Assembly: GCA_027625915.1 (NCBI GenBank)
Contig: JANTQA010000070.1
Location: forward strand, 14,327,001-14,391,000
Source: Anaeramoeba flamelloides
Taxonomy: Eukaryota; Metamonada; Anaeramoebidae
Direction of reading: 5' to 3'
Length of the DNA stretch: 64,000 nucleotides
Shown here piece by piece: positions 1 through 10,729 of this stretch. The notes beneath the pieces are model-generated. The model did no database searches, was not told the DNA's origin, and saw only the letters and a program-made list of their open reading frames with translations. A program made the position numbers and the translations under genes. Positions within the stretch are counted from its first letter, which is position 1; the number at the start of each line of letters is the position of its first letter.

Positions 1-69
1 CTGGTAGATTATTTCCAAATTGGTTTTTTCTGATCTTGCTTTTTCATTTTCCAACTGTTCAATATCCAT
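1..69 (-). CDS. 5' end of an unrecognised gene, cut by the window edge
   Basis: An ATG at 69-67 on the minus strand opens 23 codons without a stop, up to the window edge. The peptide starts MDIEQLENEKARSEKTNLE, a charged, helix-prone sequence with the look of a coiled-coil start. The upstream side (70-130) is A/T-only leader-like sequence, as in front of the other genes here. I do not recognise the family, and 23 residues are too few to assign one. Chance is possible, but the balanced amino-acid mix and non-A-rich codons (CAG, AGA, ACC, TAC) contrast with the surrounding junk. Confidence 0.45.
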   Translation of the reverse strand, partial: MDIEQLENEKARSEKTNLEIIYQ

Positions 70-1669
70 AAATAAAAAAAGCAAAAAATGAAAAAATGAA
101 TAATTAAAATGAAAATCACCAATAAGTAATTATCTTATTAACAATCAAAGTCGATGGTATTGACGATTTGAGAGGTGTGCCCTTTTGTTTGAAAAATAGT
201 TTATTTTTCTCTCAACAGTAAATTCCATTTTTGTAAATCTTACAACTCTACTTTTAAAAACAGTTCTTGACAAAAAATATTTTGAAAGATCAACTAATTT
301 TATAAAGTTTCTAAACATTTAAATCAATAAAACTATTTCTTCAAAACTAACCATTCGGGTAAAAAAAAGTGAAACCAGTGAAAAAAAAGTAAAACTAGAG
401 AAAAAAAATCAACTTGATTTTAAATGGGGAAACCATAAATAGAACCTGAAAATGAAAAAGTAAGATCAATGAATAAAAGAAAACAATAAATGATTAAATA
501 CACAATGAAGGATTCAATTTAATAACATTTTTTCAAATACTACCCTTTTTGGTATCGGTTTTTCTAAGATTGATCAAAACCCCATTCCAAAAATTTGGAC
601 ACACCCAAAATCAAAAAGGTAAAATATAAAACTCAATTTATTATATTTTTCAAAACCTAACTTAAAACTACAATCAAGTTCACCGAGTATTAATGTTTTT
701 TATAAGTAATCATTTTTATACAAATAAAAGAAAAAAATATAAAATGAAAAAATAAAAATTGATATTTTCAAAATGATTAAACTTGAGCAAAACAAAAAAA
801 TTTTATTGATAAATTTGTTTGAAATTTCACCGTCAATTGTTGATCGATCAAATGATAAGATACGACTTACTCATTTTATATAATACTTCTGAGGTATTTC
901 CAAAAAAGTGGGTAATTTTTTTTTATATTTTAAATAATATTTTTGCTTTGAAAAGTATTTCGATTCGTAAATTAGAAATATAAAAGAAAAAGAAATATAA
1001 TTACAAAATATTGTTCAAAAAAACCAAAAATAAAAGACCCTTCTCTGATTTACTTTTATTCTTTTCACAAATAAAGTAAATTAATTAATTATATTTTGAT
1101 TTCAAATTTTCAATTTCTTGTGGCAATCAAAGAATCTTTTTTCAGTAATATTCTCACAATTAAAAATTTTCTAAAATGGGAAAATGTACACTATTTTCTT
1201 AATTACTTTGAAAAATATAAAGAATTTTTCTTTATTTATTGAGAGAAACGAGTAATTAAAGATTTTTTTCAAATAAAAAAGATAAGAAGGAAAATAATTC
1301 AAGTATTAAAATAAAAAATAATAATATCATTTGAGTGACCAAATTAAAAACATATTCACTGTAGTTAGGTTTTTTTAATTTTAGAAATAAACCGAAAATT
1401 TCTAAAATTTTGGTTTTTTTTTTTAAATGAAAAAAAACCTAACAACAAGTGCCTAGGTTTTCCAGAATTTAAAAGAATAAGTAAAATCATAGATTTTCCT
1501 CGATTCTTCTGAATACTGGAAAACCTAACGGCTGTAAGAGGAAATTAAATTCCTCTCTTCAAAAATAAAAAAAAAAATAATTATTTTTTTTCGAATTGAA
1601 AACTTTTCTAAATTCTACAAAAATTTTGCTTAATCTTTTTAAATTTTTTAATAATATATAATATAATAG
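70..1669. other. Intergenic stretch with repeat debris
   Basis: No supported gene. About 1020-1210 resembles 17085-17270 (dispersed repeat R1). 1363-1560 is a palindromic repeat listed separately. The N-terminal exons of the following importin alpha should lie here but I could not identify them. Confidence 0.5.
1363..1560. repeat. Palindromic repeat family D, copy 1
   Basis: Two imperfect hairpins sit side by side. The first runs from AGGTTTTTTTAATTTTAGAA to the facing AAAAAAAACCT. The second is bounded by CCTAGGTTTTCCAGAATTTA and CTGGAAAACCTAACG. It ends in a third small palindrome (GAGGAAATTAAATTCCTC). The same modules, in inverted order, recur at 31985-32110, and related ones at 5160-5940, 26055-26415 and 60722-61345. 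Confidence 0.7.
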
Positions 1670-4452
1670 GGGCTTTGGTGTTTAGGAAATATTGGTAAAT
1701 ACCTTTTTATTTTTATTTTTTCTTTTCATCCTTTCTTTCTTTCCTTCCTTCCTTCCTCCCTTCCTCCCTTCTTTTCTTTCTTTCTTTCTTTATTTGTTTC
1801 ATAAATTTATGATTTTTTATTTAATAATATTTATTATAATTTGTTTTAATTATTGTAAATATGTCATTAATAGCATCTGATTGTATTCAATTTAGGAACG
1901 AAATTTTAAAAAACGAATTTATCATTGAAAAAATTCTTCAACAGTTTTCTAAAAAATATTTAACTTTAAATATCACAAAAAATGCTGTTTGGCTGTTATC
2001 TCAATTATTTAGAAGAAGTCCGCTTCCTGATGTTTCTTTAGTTTGCCTTTTTTTTATGTTTTTTTTTCTTTTTTTTTTCATAAAAGTATTCTTAATTTAA
2101 TCAAAATTTATTTTAATTTGTACTATGTGACAGAAAATTGTGAATGATTTGAAGTTTATATAAACAATTTCATCTAAATATATGTACGAATTCAAAAAAT
2201 AACAAGTTGTAAAAAAAATTTTGAATCAATAATTTTTATTTAGGATTTTTTTTTTAAATTTTCAAATTGACAATAAAAATAAAATTTAAAATGAATTTCG
2301 TAAAATAAAGTTGAAAAGTTATGTTCACAAATTAACTATTAAAAAAAAAAAAAACATTAGATATATTTTAATTATCAAACTTCCGATCATTCCCAATTTT
2401 TTGACACTTTATGTAAACAAAAAACTTTGGTATTGTTATGATTTTAATTGTATTTTATACAACTTTTTTTCAAAAAATATTATTTTTTTTTTGTATTCTT
2501 TCACTATTCGAAAGGTTGAAATGGCTCTTCCCACGATTTCTTCTTTATTAAAATCGACAAATTATTCAGTAATCAGTGATGCTTGCTGGACATTTAATTA
2601 TATCTCAAATGAAGGTTCAGATTATATAGACGCAATTCTTGAATTTGATGCAATTCCAATACTTGTTCAACTTTTAAGGTAAATATTTCCATTTTAAAAT
2701 TTCTACTTTATTTTCATTCCAAAACGCGATTTTTATTTACAGATATAGCAAATCAATTATTTAATTAAATGCCCTACATTCTGGAGTGTATGCGTATTAC
2801 TAACCACCTTCGAAAGTTTTAATTCCTTATGGAAAAAATTATTCGCACATTATTAGAAATTTCCAATTTGCATTAAACAATGATTTCTCCTTTTTTTCAT
2901 TTTTAGTTAAAATATTTATTTAATGAAAAAGAAAAAATATATTTCTAAAGTTTTTTACTTTATTTACAATTAATGTGGTTTACATAGAATGTATAAAATA
3001 TTTAAGCACTTGCCGATTTTGTAACAGATATTATTATACCACATATAAATATATTATGATTTAAATCCATTTTCTTGACTAAAATTAAACTCTTTTCCAG
3101 CCAAAGGTGCCCAGTTTTTATTGAAGAAAATACATGTGTTTAAAGGCTTTGATACGGATATAAGAAGAAAAATATTAATTTACAAATTTCAAGATTGGAA
3201 TCTTTTTTCACATTTTTTTTTTTTCTCTACTTTTTATTGTTTTTTGACACATAATTCATTTGGAAATTTTTTATAATTGCAAGATCGATAGTCACTAGGT
3301 CAAAACCTGTTATTCTATTGTTATTCAAACAGTGAAAATGATTGCTGTGAAATGTTATTGATTTCTATTGGGAATTTTCTTTGATCACCTAATAAAGATC
3401 AAAAGGTATATTGTTGTTTTTTCTTGATAAGTCATGCTGTGTCAAGGTTTTTTTTAATTCTTTAAGAAAATCTATTGATTTATTAGTTTTACTTCATACG
3501 GATATCAACTATTCTTTAGGTCTGTATTATTATCCTTATTTATTCCAATTTATTCTTCAAATATCAATTATTAAAAAATAATTGATATTTGAAAAAAAAA
3601 AATTTTTTTTTGGATACTCCTTTGACTGAAACAAAGATTATAAGTGCATTTAGTGTGTAATTTACACTTGTTCAATAATAATGAAAAAATTAATGATAAA
3701 AATTCGCATTTTTTACAAGTTTTAAAAATCATTTATTCTTATTTCACTAATAATTATTGTTAAAATAAACTATTCTGATTATTTTATAAAACAATTCTCA
3801 TTTAATTCATTGATCTTATAGAAATACTAGAACACAAATCCAAACCCCATCTCTATTGACGATAAGTAACATTGTTTCTGGAAATAACCAACAGGCACAA
3901 AGTGTTCTAGATGAGGAATTATTAGATAATTTGAAATATTTGCTAAATGATCAACAAAACCATATTAGAAAGGAAACCCTTAGAATTCTTTCTAATATTA
4001 CTGCTGGTACAAAATCACAAATTCGAGCTGTCATCAAATCGGGGTATATCAAAAAGATCATCGATATTTTAAAAAATGATGTTTGGTCAATTCAAAAACA
4101 AGCTTTATGGGTTTTAAGCAACGCAGTTTGCGAAGGTAGTACAAAACAAGTGAATTATATTCTTAAATGCAATTCTCTTCAGTTGTTTTGCTTTTTCCTT
4201 TGCCGTTCGGAACCAAAAATAATTAAAATTTGTCTAGATGCTATAGTTAAGATTTTGCAAATCGGAAAGGACGAATCAGAAAAAAACGGATCATACATAA
4301 ATAAATATAAATTGGAAATGGAAGAATTTCAAATTTTAAAAGATTTACAAAGAATAGCTATACACGAAGTAAAATCAATTTCAAAAATTGCAAATTATCT
4401 TATAGATTTTTATTTTACTAACGAGCAAGAAGATATTGAAAATTTCGATTGA
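1670..4452 (+). CDS. Importin alpha (karyopherin alpha), C-terminal ARM repeats; N-terminal part not found
   Basis: Importin alpha carries NLS-bearing cargo into the nucleus with importin beta. Four exons fit in frame: 1670-1694, 1874-2031, 2515-2678 and 3822-4452 (325 codons plus TGA). All introns are GT-AG. The 25-nt first exon encodes GLWCLGNI and matches the 'AIWALGNIAGD' signature of ARM 3. Then come NAVWLLSQLFRR (ARM 4), DACWTFNYISNEG (ARM 5), ETLRILSNITAG (ARM 7), QALWVLSNAVCEG (ARM 8) and the usual C-terminal 'LEKIEQLQ'-like helix (FQILKDLQ) with an acidic tail. The Trp/Asn ladder is partly degraded: ARM 4 has Gln for Asn and ARM 7 lacks Trp. The IBB domain and ARM 1-2 (roughly 150-200 residues) should lie upstream but I see no convincing exon before 1670. 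So this is a divergent paralogue with hidden small exons, or an N-terminally truncated relic. Family call firm; gene model partial. Confidence 0.8.
1727..1792. repeat. Pyrimidine microsatellite (TTTC/TTCC)
   Basis: A pure C/T tract of CTTT, CTTC and CCTC units inside the first importin alpha intron. It may serve as an oversized polypyrimidine tract, but it ends some 80 nt before the acceptor at 1873. Confidence 0.8.
2679..3821. other. Importin alpha intron 3 with a hairpin and LINE tail
   Basis: A 1.14-kb GT-AG intron. 3556-3593 is a perfect hairpin: 17-nt arms starting TTCAAATATCAATTATT around a four-A loop. About 3640-3690 carries GTGTAATTTACACTTGTTCAA followed by AATAATAATG-like sequence. 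It matches the 3' end of the degenerate LINE at 22570-23810 and so is probably a short 3' LINE remnant. Nothing else seen. Confidence 0.5.
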
Positions 4453-5159
4453 TATTATTGTGATCATTTTAATTTTAATAGATAATTGTCTATTTCTATT
4501 TTATTGTTTTTTTTTTGTATTGTTTCTATTTTATTTATCATATATTTTTTATGTTTAATATTGTTGATTTGTTTTGAATATTAAATTAAAAATAAATATT
4601 TTTTTAAAAAAATTTGAGAAATAAAACAAAAAATAAATCAATAAAATAAATAAAATAAAAGAATAATATCAAAAATTATTTTTGAAAAAATATTTTCATT
4701 TTTTTTGTCTTATTTTTTTATTATAGAGGAGGAAGAGTAATTTACCCTCTAGTTTGCCCAAATACTTAAATTTCTGATCGGAAATTTAAGCATAAACTTA
4801 TCTTAGATTTCACGATTATTAATTAATGAAAATAAATCGCAAACTATCATGGTTTATTATTTGATTAAGAATTATTTGTTTCAATTTATTTCAGAAATAG
4901 TACAATTTATTTTTTTTTATTTTTATCATAGGAAGGAAATACCCTTAAAAAGTTTTAAATATTGTCTATTATTTCTTAATGCTAATATTGTTAACATAAA
5001 TAGGGTATTAGCTATTTGATTTTTATTTATTAGGTTTTAATATCTATTAAAAACTTAGTAAATGTTCTGATTTTTGAATAGTTGAACTAAAGCGGATAAC
5101 TTTAATATCTTTGATTTACAACTCAATAATTTTGATTTTTTATTATTGTAAAATAAATA
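4453..5159. other. Downstream of importin alpha; minus-strand LINE 3' end
   Basis: About 4715-4795, read on the minus strand, gives TTTGGGCAAACTAGAGGG and then CTCTTCCTCC. It resembles the 3' tail of the LINE at 54630-56211 (ATTCGGGCCAACAAGAGGG, then ACTCCTCC). This is a short 3'-end remnant. The rest is AT-rich with no gene seen. Confidence 0.45.
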
Positions 5160-5940
5160 TTTTGGAGTGTCTTCAAGTGTAGTAAAGTACGGTCAAGTGC
5201 TGCCAAGTACTGTAAAGTGCCTAGGTTTTTTTTCATTTTAGAAAAAAAACAAAGGAAAATTTTACAAATTTTCTTATTGATTCGAAAAGTAAAAAAAAAC
5301 TAATGGTTTTTTTCCAGAATTCAAAAGAATTGACTAAAATTGTTGATTTTACTTTATTCTTTTAAATTTCGGAAAACCTAATATAAAGTGCTGTCAGGTG
5401 TTGTCAAGTACCTAGGTTTTCTTGAGGTTTTCTGTTTATCTGTTAAGTGTTCTAGGTTTTTTTTTTTGAGATTTTCTATTTTATTTGTGAAGTGTTCTAG
5501 ATTTTTTTTGAGGTTTTATCTTTTATTTGTGAAGTTTTCTAGGTTTTTTTGAGGTTTTCTATTTTATTTTGGTTAATCAATAAATTTTCGGTTTATTTCG
5601 AAAAGTAAAAAAAAACAAACGAAAATCTATTGATTTTCCATATAAATAGAAAACTCAAAAAACCAAACGAAAATCAATAGATTTTCCAAATAAATAGAAA
5701 ACCTCAAATAAACATAAGGGAAATCGATTGATTTTACAAATGTACAGAAAACTAAAGAAAATCTAAAAGCCATTTTTTTTTAATTTTGGAAATAAAAAGA
5801 TAATTTTACAAAATTTTTTATTTATTTCTCAAATTAAAAAAAAGTTAACTGCGATTTTCCAAAATTCAAAAGAATGGAGTAAAATCTACTTTTTTACTTA
5901 ATTCTTTTAAATTTTGGAAAACCTAAAGAAAAAAAACATA
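5160..5940. repeat. Palindromic repeat family D, copy 2 (complex)
   Basis: This 0.8-kb cluster opens with near-repeats of CAAGTGCTGCCAAGTACTG and then a series of hairpin modules. Direct near-repeats of TGTGAAGTGTTCTAGRTTTTTTT alternate with arms containing AAATAAACCGAAAATT-like and TTCAAAAGAATTGAGTAAAATC-like sequence and their complements. It is the most rearranged copy in the window. No coding potential seen. Confidence 0.65.
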
Positions 5941-5942
5941 AC

Positions 5943-6790
5943 TATAAAAGATATTTAAAATTGAAGGGATCAACTTCAATTTTAAAACTGAGAAATTTAC
6001 AAATTATTTAAACCGATACTCTTATGTTATGAATAAAAATAAATCAAAATATTTTGAAGTATGTAAAAAAATTAATAATTTAGATATCATCAAAAATTTG
6101 AATCATTTTCTAAGTACTGGCTCAGCCTATGAAAATAATCGTAAAATCTGGATATACCAATTAAAAACAATTAATATTTCGTATATATTAAATAATAATT
6201 AATATTTTTGAGAACCGGTATGGGCCGGTGGCAACACAACCCAGTGTACAATCCGAAGGCCGGGGTTTTATTCCCTTAACCATTATTTCTTATTGTTTAT
6301 CATTTTCTCAAATAGCCACCACGGTGTACTTTTAATTAAAAATCGGGCTTATGCTTCTTAGAACCACTAATTCTTTGAGGAAATCGTTTGACCGAATTGA
6401 ATCTTTTTGACTATTATAAAACTGAACGGAATTGGAGCAAAATCCCTCTCAATTTATGGAGCGGATCCGATTTTTGGGAGAAATGACCAGATTCGCTCTC
6501 TCACTTGGTTCAACAATATCTCTAATTCAACTTAGGGATTCGGGCAAACAGGTGGACTTTTAGTACCCACTCTTTAATGGAAAAAAAAAAATATTAATAT
6601 TTTTAATACAATATCAAAAAAATATTCATCAAGTTTATTAGCCCTTGTATGTAATAAATTCATTTTAAGAGTCTTTAATAAAATTCCTAAATAAAAATTT
6701 ATGAATTCGGGCACACAAGGGTGCGAATAACTTCTCTCTGAAATAATAATAAGAATAAGAATTTGAAGAATTTGAATTGCGGAAACATGA
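5943..6790 (+). mobile_element. LINE 3' fragment (C-terminal ORF end and tail), split by a SINE
   Basis: 5943-6197 and 6605-6790 translate, with stops, to a peptide close to the C-terminus of the minus-strand LINE at 54630-56211. Shared pieces include GSTSILKLRNF, the NRYSYVMNK-like stretch and AYENNRKIWI, then SLLALVCNKFILRV against SLLSLVGNRLIFES. The 3' tail contains GAATTCGGGCACACAAGGG and ends in AATAATAATAAG. The SINE at 6210-6592 interrupts it, with a 12-bp target duplication. It is an old, broken 3' fragment. Confidence 0.75.
6210..6592 (+). mobile_element. tRNA-type SINE inserted in a LINE fragment
   Basis: A 383-bp element lies between perfect 12-bp duplications (ATTAATATTTTT at 6198-6209 and 6593-6604) and ends in an A-run. 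Its head has an A-box-like TGGGCCGGTGG at 6221-6231 and a B-box-like GGTTTTATTCC at 6264-6274, each matching about 9 of 11 consensus positions with 32 nt between, the layout of a tRNA-derived Pol III promoter. Its 3' end (from about 6534, TAGGGATTCGGGCAAACAGG) resembles the 3' tail of the LINE it sits in. That is the known way SINEs borrow a LINE's reverse transcriptase. Local base composition is much more GC-rich than the flanks. I saw no second copy in the window. Confidence 0.8.
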
Positions 6791-6799
6791 ATGAAAGAC

Positions 6800-9139
6800 A
6801 ATTCGTTTAATACCATGATATTGAAAATTTTAATCACAACATAAAATTCATTGCCGTCTTTCTGAAAATATCCTAGAGTAATCCAGAATTGAATTTATTA
6901 TTGATCAATTTTTCAAACATTTTTTTTCGAGTTTTTTTTGGTTTTATTAAACCAGGTTTTAGATCTAGAAATGTTTTTATATGAATACTTGAAATTACTC
7001 AGAGAAGAAACCCAAAAAAAAATATATAATAAAGTGTGTATTGAAACAAATATTTTCTAATTGAAAAAAACGGACCCTGGAGATCACCAATCCAGATAAA
7101 CTTATTCAAATCTAAAAAAAAAAAAAAAAAAAAGAAATTTGGTCTTAGGTTTATTTTCGATGATTTGTTGAAATTTTCTTCTTAATTTAGATGAATCCAA
7201 ACAATTTTTTAACTTGGATTCATTGACCCATGACTATTTATTATTATTTTTTAAAATCTTTTCTAACAAATTTGCTTTCAAAATTCTTTTTTCAAATATT
7301 ATTTTCAAACAATACCCAAAAATAAACTGAAGTAAGGAGTACTCTTTCAAAAATTAGAAAAAAGGAGTTAAATTCTCATTAATCAAAAACACAGTTACAA
7401 AAGATTCAACCCAAAAGATAAATCAAAATATTTTAAAAGGATTGAAATATTTATGACAAAATTATTTTGAGTTTCAATTTCGTGGAAAATAAATACTTAT
7501 CAAATTGAGCAAATAAATCCTATAAATATGTTTTTCTGAAGAGAAAAATTAAAAAAAAATTGTTGTTTCTTGAACCACTACAAGAATTAGATGAATTAAA
7601 TGAAAAAAGGATTTTTAAATTCCTTTTGGGAAATTCCTCAGAAATCTGATTGTAATTGATTTTTCAAAAATTTTCCAAACAAAAGTTTTTCTACCCAGAA
7701 TCAAAAATAAAACTAAATAAAGAAGAATTAATTGTTTTAAATTTTACCTACAAGATCAAGAAATATATCTTTTTTTATTTATTTTTTTTTGATCAAATAT
7801 TTTATTTTTTTTATTTCTTTTTTTTTAATTTGAATGAAAATATATTATACTCAAGTATCTTACATACTCAAGTATTTATTAAAATATCAATGTTTTTGGT
7901 TCAAGAAATAATTTGAAAAATTCAGTCACCTATAAAAGTGAGACTCAAAATTGATAAATGGATCTTACTCCCTTAAATAAATCTTCCTTCAGTATTTATA
8001 TTTCGGTATTTGAATAATAAGTGTGATAAAATATTCGCTAACTTTTCTTAGTGTCTATTATACTTGTAAACTAAAACTCAAAAACAATCTTTTTATCATT
8101 TTTTTTTCCAAAAAGTGACTTTTTAATCTTCTGGTATCTTCTTTGTTTTGTTTTATAATTTATTAAAAGAATCTATTTACTGTTTGTCTGTTTTTTTCAC
8201 CCAATTAAGATATTCATTTATTTTTTTTTAAGGATATTTTAAATAAGAGATAAATTTTCGTAAGGTGATAATTTTATTCTGGGAAAAGGTTTACCTAATA
8301 AACATCACAAAATTTCTCGTAAAAAATCATTTAAATTTTACAAATAAAGAGCCTTTCGGGCTTTCAAACGAGTTACAAACTATTTAAATATTTTTTAAGG
8401 GAGAAAAACACTGTAAAAGTATTGTTTTTTAATACTCTATTACATAAAATCTCATGACATTTACAAAACCACTCACTTTCACAATTCAGGTCCCCTTAAA
8501 AAGTGTTGAAAACATATTTGAAAGGATTACAAAGTGTTGGAAAGAGTTTGAAAGTTTGAAAAGGCTGAAAACTTGAGAATGTAAGGAGATTTTTTCATGT
8601 GTTTCAATTTGATCTTTTTCATTTTTTAATGTTTGTTCAAAAGTTTAGTTGCTTTTAAAATCCTTAGTGTTTATTTTCTTTTAATACTTGATTTCAAATC
8701 GGTATTTGATTTCACAAAATCAGCCTCTCGTTTATTTAATCCTGATAAATTCTAATAAATTTCAAAAAAATTTTTGTTCAATTTCCATTCTTATAAATCT
8801 TCGAACTGTTTCTTATCAAACATTCCTTTGGGAGGAATAAGATGAAGAACAAGTAATTTTACAGAGTTGCTGAACACTTGATTTCAGAAAATGCTTTATC
8901 AAAAGTTGATCAGAAAAATTTCAAAAAGGAAAATCAAGGAAAAATTTCCAAACATAAATTGTAATTAATCATTACATTAAAATGATCAAAAATAATAAGA
9001 TAATAGAAATAACTTGACAAATTAATAATTTTCAAACAAAGATATACCCAAGGTATTAAAGTGAATCAAATAAAAGATCATACTGAAGAAGAAATTCAAA
9101 TCACATCTAGAAATAATCACCAACTCGCCTTAATTATTG
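6800..9139. other. Gene-poor AT-rich stretch
   Basis: No gene supported. The one longer open frame (7656-7916) is Phe/Tyr/Ile-rich poly-T translation without homology that I recognise. Homopolymer A runs occur near 7117-7133. Confidence 0.5.
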
Positions 9140-9469
9140 AAATGACTTTAAAAAATCAGAAAATATTCGATTTGGTTTTCGTGTTTCAAATAGATTGGTC
9201 GAAATGACTTGAGCAATTCTAGAAATGAAAAGAATACTGAAAACCAATGAAAATTTTATCTCATTTAAATATTAACTATTATGAAAAATGATATTTTAAT
9301 CAATTTTTTTCAATCTAAAATTTTTTAAATTATTTTTTAATTTGTGAAAAAATAAAAAAAAAAAAATTGTTTTGATGATCAATTGATTTTTTTAGATCAA
9401 ATGAAAATTATTTTTCTTGAAATAAAAAAAAAAAAAGTTTTAAATTTAAAAAAAAGTTAGAAAAAAACT

Positions 9470-9477
9470 AAAAAAAA
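9470..9477 (-). terminator. Pol III T-run terminator of tRNA-Val copy 1
   Basis: Eight consecutive T on the minus strand begin one nucleotide beyond the first trailer base of the tRNA; further T-runs follow. T4 or longer is the standard Pol III stop signal. Confidence 0.75.
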
Positions 9478-9478
9478 T

Positions 9479-9549
9479 AGATCTGCACGGTTTCGAACCG
9501 TGGACCTTTCGCGTGTTAGGCGAACGCGCTACCACTGCGCCACAAATCT
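9479..9549 (-). tRNA. tRNA-Val (anticodon AAC)
   Basis: The 71-nt cloverleaf reads on the minus strand. The acceptor stem pairs AGATTTG with CAGATCT (one T-G wobble), the D stem GCGC with GCGC, the anticodon stem TTCGC with GCGAA around loop CTAACAC, and the T stem CACGG with CCGTG around TTCGAAA. The anticodon AAC reads GTT valine codons. No CCA is encoded and no intron is present. A-box (TGGCGCAGTGG) and B-box (GGTTCGAAACC) are intact. A second identical gene lies at 13957-14027. Confidence 0.95.
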
Positions 9550-9578
9550 GGACATTTCCAAGCTACTATCTTATTTAA

Positions 9579-10727
9579 TCAAATATAGTTATTATCAACC
9601 TAAAAAAAAAAATAATAGATTCTATTTTTCAACTAAAAGATCAATAAATAAACTCCAATAAATCAAAATTCAAGACATCAATTCCTACAAACAAAATGTT
9701 AATCAAACATACAACATTCACTAACGTTATCACAAATTACAATTCCAAACAACAACAAATAAACTTAATAAATAATACGATCAACAATATATATTCATAT
9801 AATATTTAAATATACTCCAAACAAAATTAAGAAATACAAAATACTTACACAAATAAAAAAAATAATAGGCAAGTATATACATACAAGAAAAGACATATAA
9901 TTACAAATTTTCGGTTATTTTGGACTTTTTCAAACACAAAAAAAACTAATCGAAAAAACGTATTAATTAGTTGATTAAAAAGAAACAAATCTGTAATCAA
10001 GTTTTAATTATCTTTGGGTTCACTGATTTTCTACTTCATTTAAAAGTGTATTTATACTAATTCCAACATATCTAATATAATTTTAAAAAAATCGAACATA
10101 AGTTAAGGTAAAAATAAATTCTGAAAAATGAAAGTTAACCAAAACCACATATTATATTTTATTTATACATCTTTGATAAATTATTTTTTTTCAAATTTAT
10201 GATAATTTTATCTAATTAAAATAAAGATAGATATTAAATCCATTAAGATCTCAAATTCACCCTTTCAAAATTACCTACTATTCAGAAAAAAAAAACTTCC
10301 TATTTTTAAGGTATTTTTTTTTTTTTTTTAATAAAGTTGGAATTCATGAAATTTAGATTGAGCATTAAGTAATTAATAAATAATAAGCCTTAAAACAATA
10401 TTTAGAAAAAAAGGTAGAATATCTCTTAAAACTCAAACTTGGAAAAAATTAAAAGATAAAAAATATTCCAAAAACCTTAAAAACTAATTTTTTCAATTTA
10501 ATTTAGCAAAATATTTTGAAAGAAAAATTTTATTTTTCTTTTAAAATTGAATTATATTCCTCTTTATAAACTATTAAAAAAACGTATTCAAATAATCCTT
10601 CCACTCAGTTAAATAAATATTTCAACAATATTTGAATTAAAAATTAAAAAAATTTTAAAGAAAATTTTCATTTTTTTTTCAATTTGCATTAATATCTAAT
10701 TAAGTTGTAAACCTTTTAAAAAATTGT
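9579..10727. other. AT-rich stretch without a gene
   Basis: Nothing recognised on either strand beyond homopolymer tracts. Confidence 0.5.
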
Positions 10728-10729
10728 TA

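Larger units (their letters stand above)
9140..9578. repeat. Segmental duplication carrying tRNA-Val, copy 1
   Basis: About 440 bp, nearly identical to 13612-14058 and in the same orientation. Shared landmarks are GAAATGAAAAGAATACTGAA, the AT-rich trailer with TTTTTTTAGATCAAATG, the whole tRNA gene, and GGACATTTC just past it. Similarity fades outside these limits. Confidence 0.85.

Noticed and set aside
450-935. Possible IBB-like (EPENEKVRSMNKRKQ) and ARM 1-like (KILLINLFEISPSIVDRS) pieces upstream of importin alpha
   Set aside because: Short, out of phase with each other, ended by stops, and without clear splice sites. Too weak to annotate as exons.
7656-7916. 86-codon Phe/Tyr-rich frame
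   Set aside because: Poly-T-driven composition without a family signature; typical of chance frames in this DNA.
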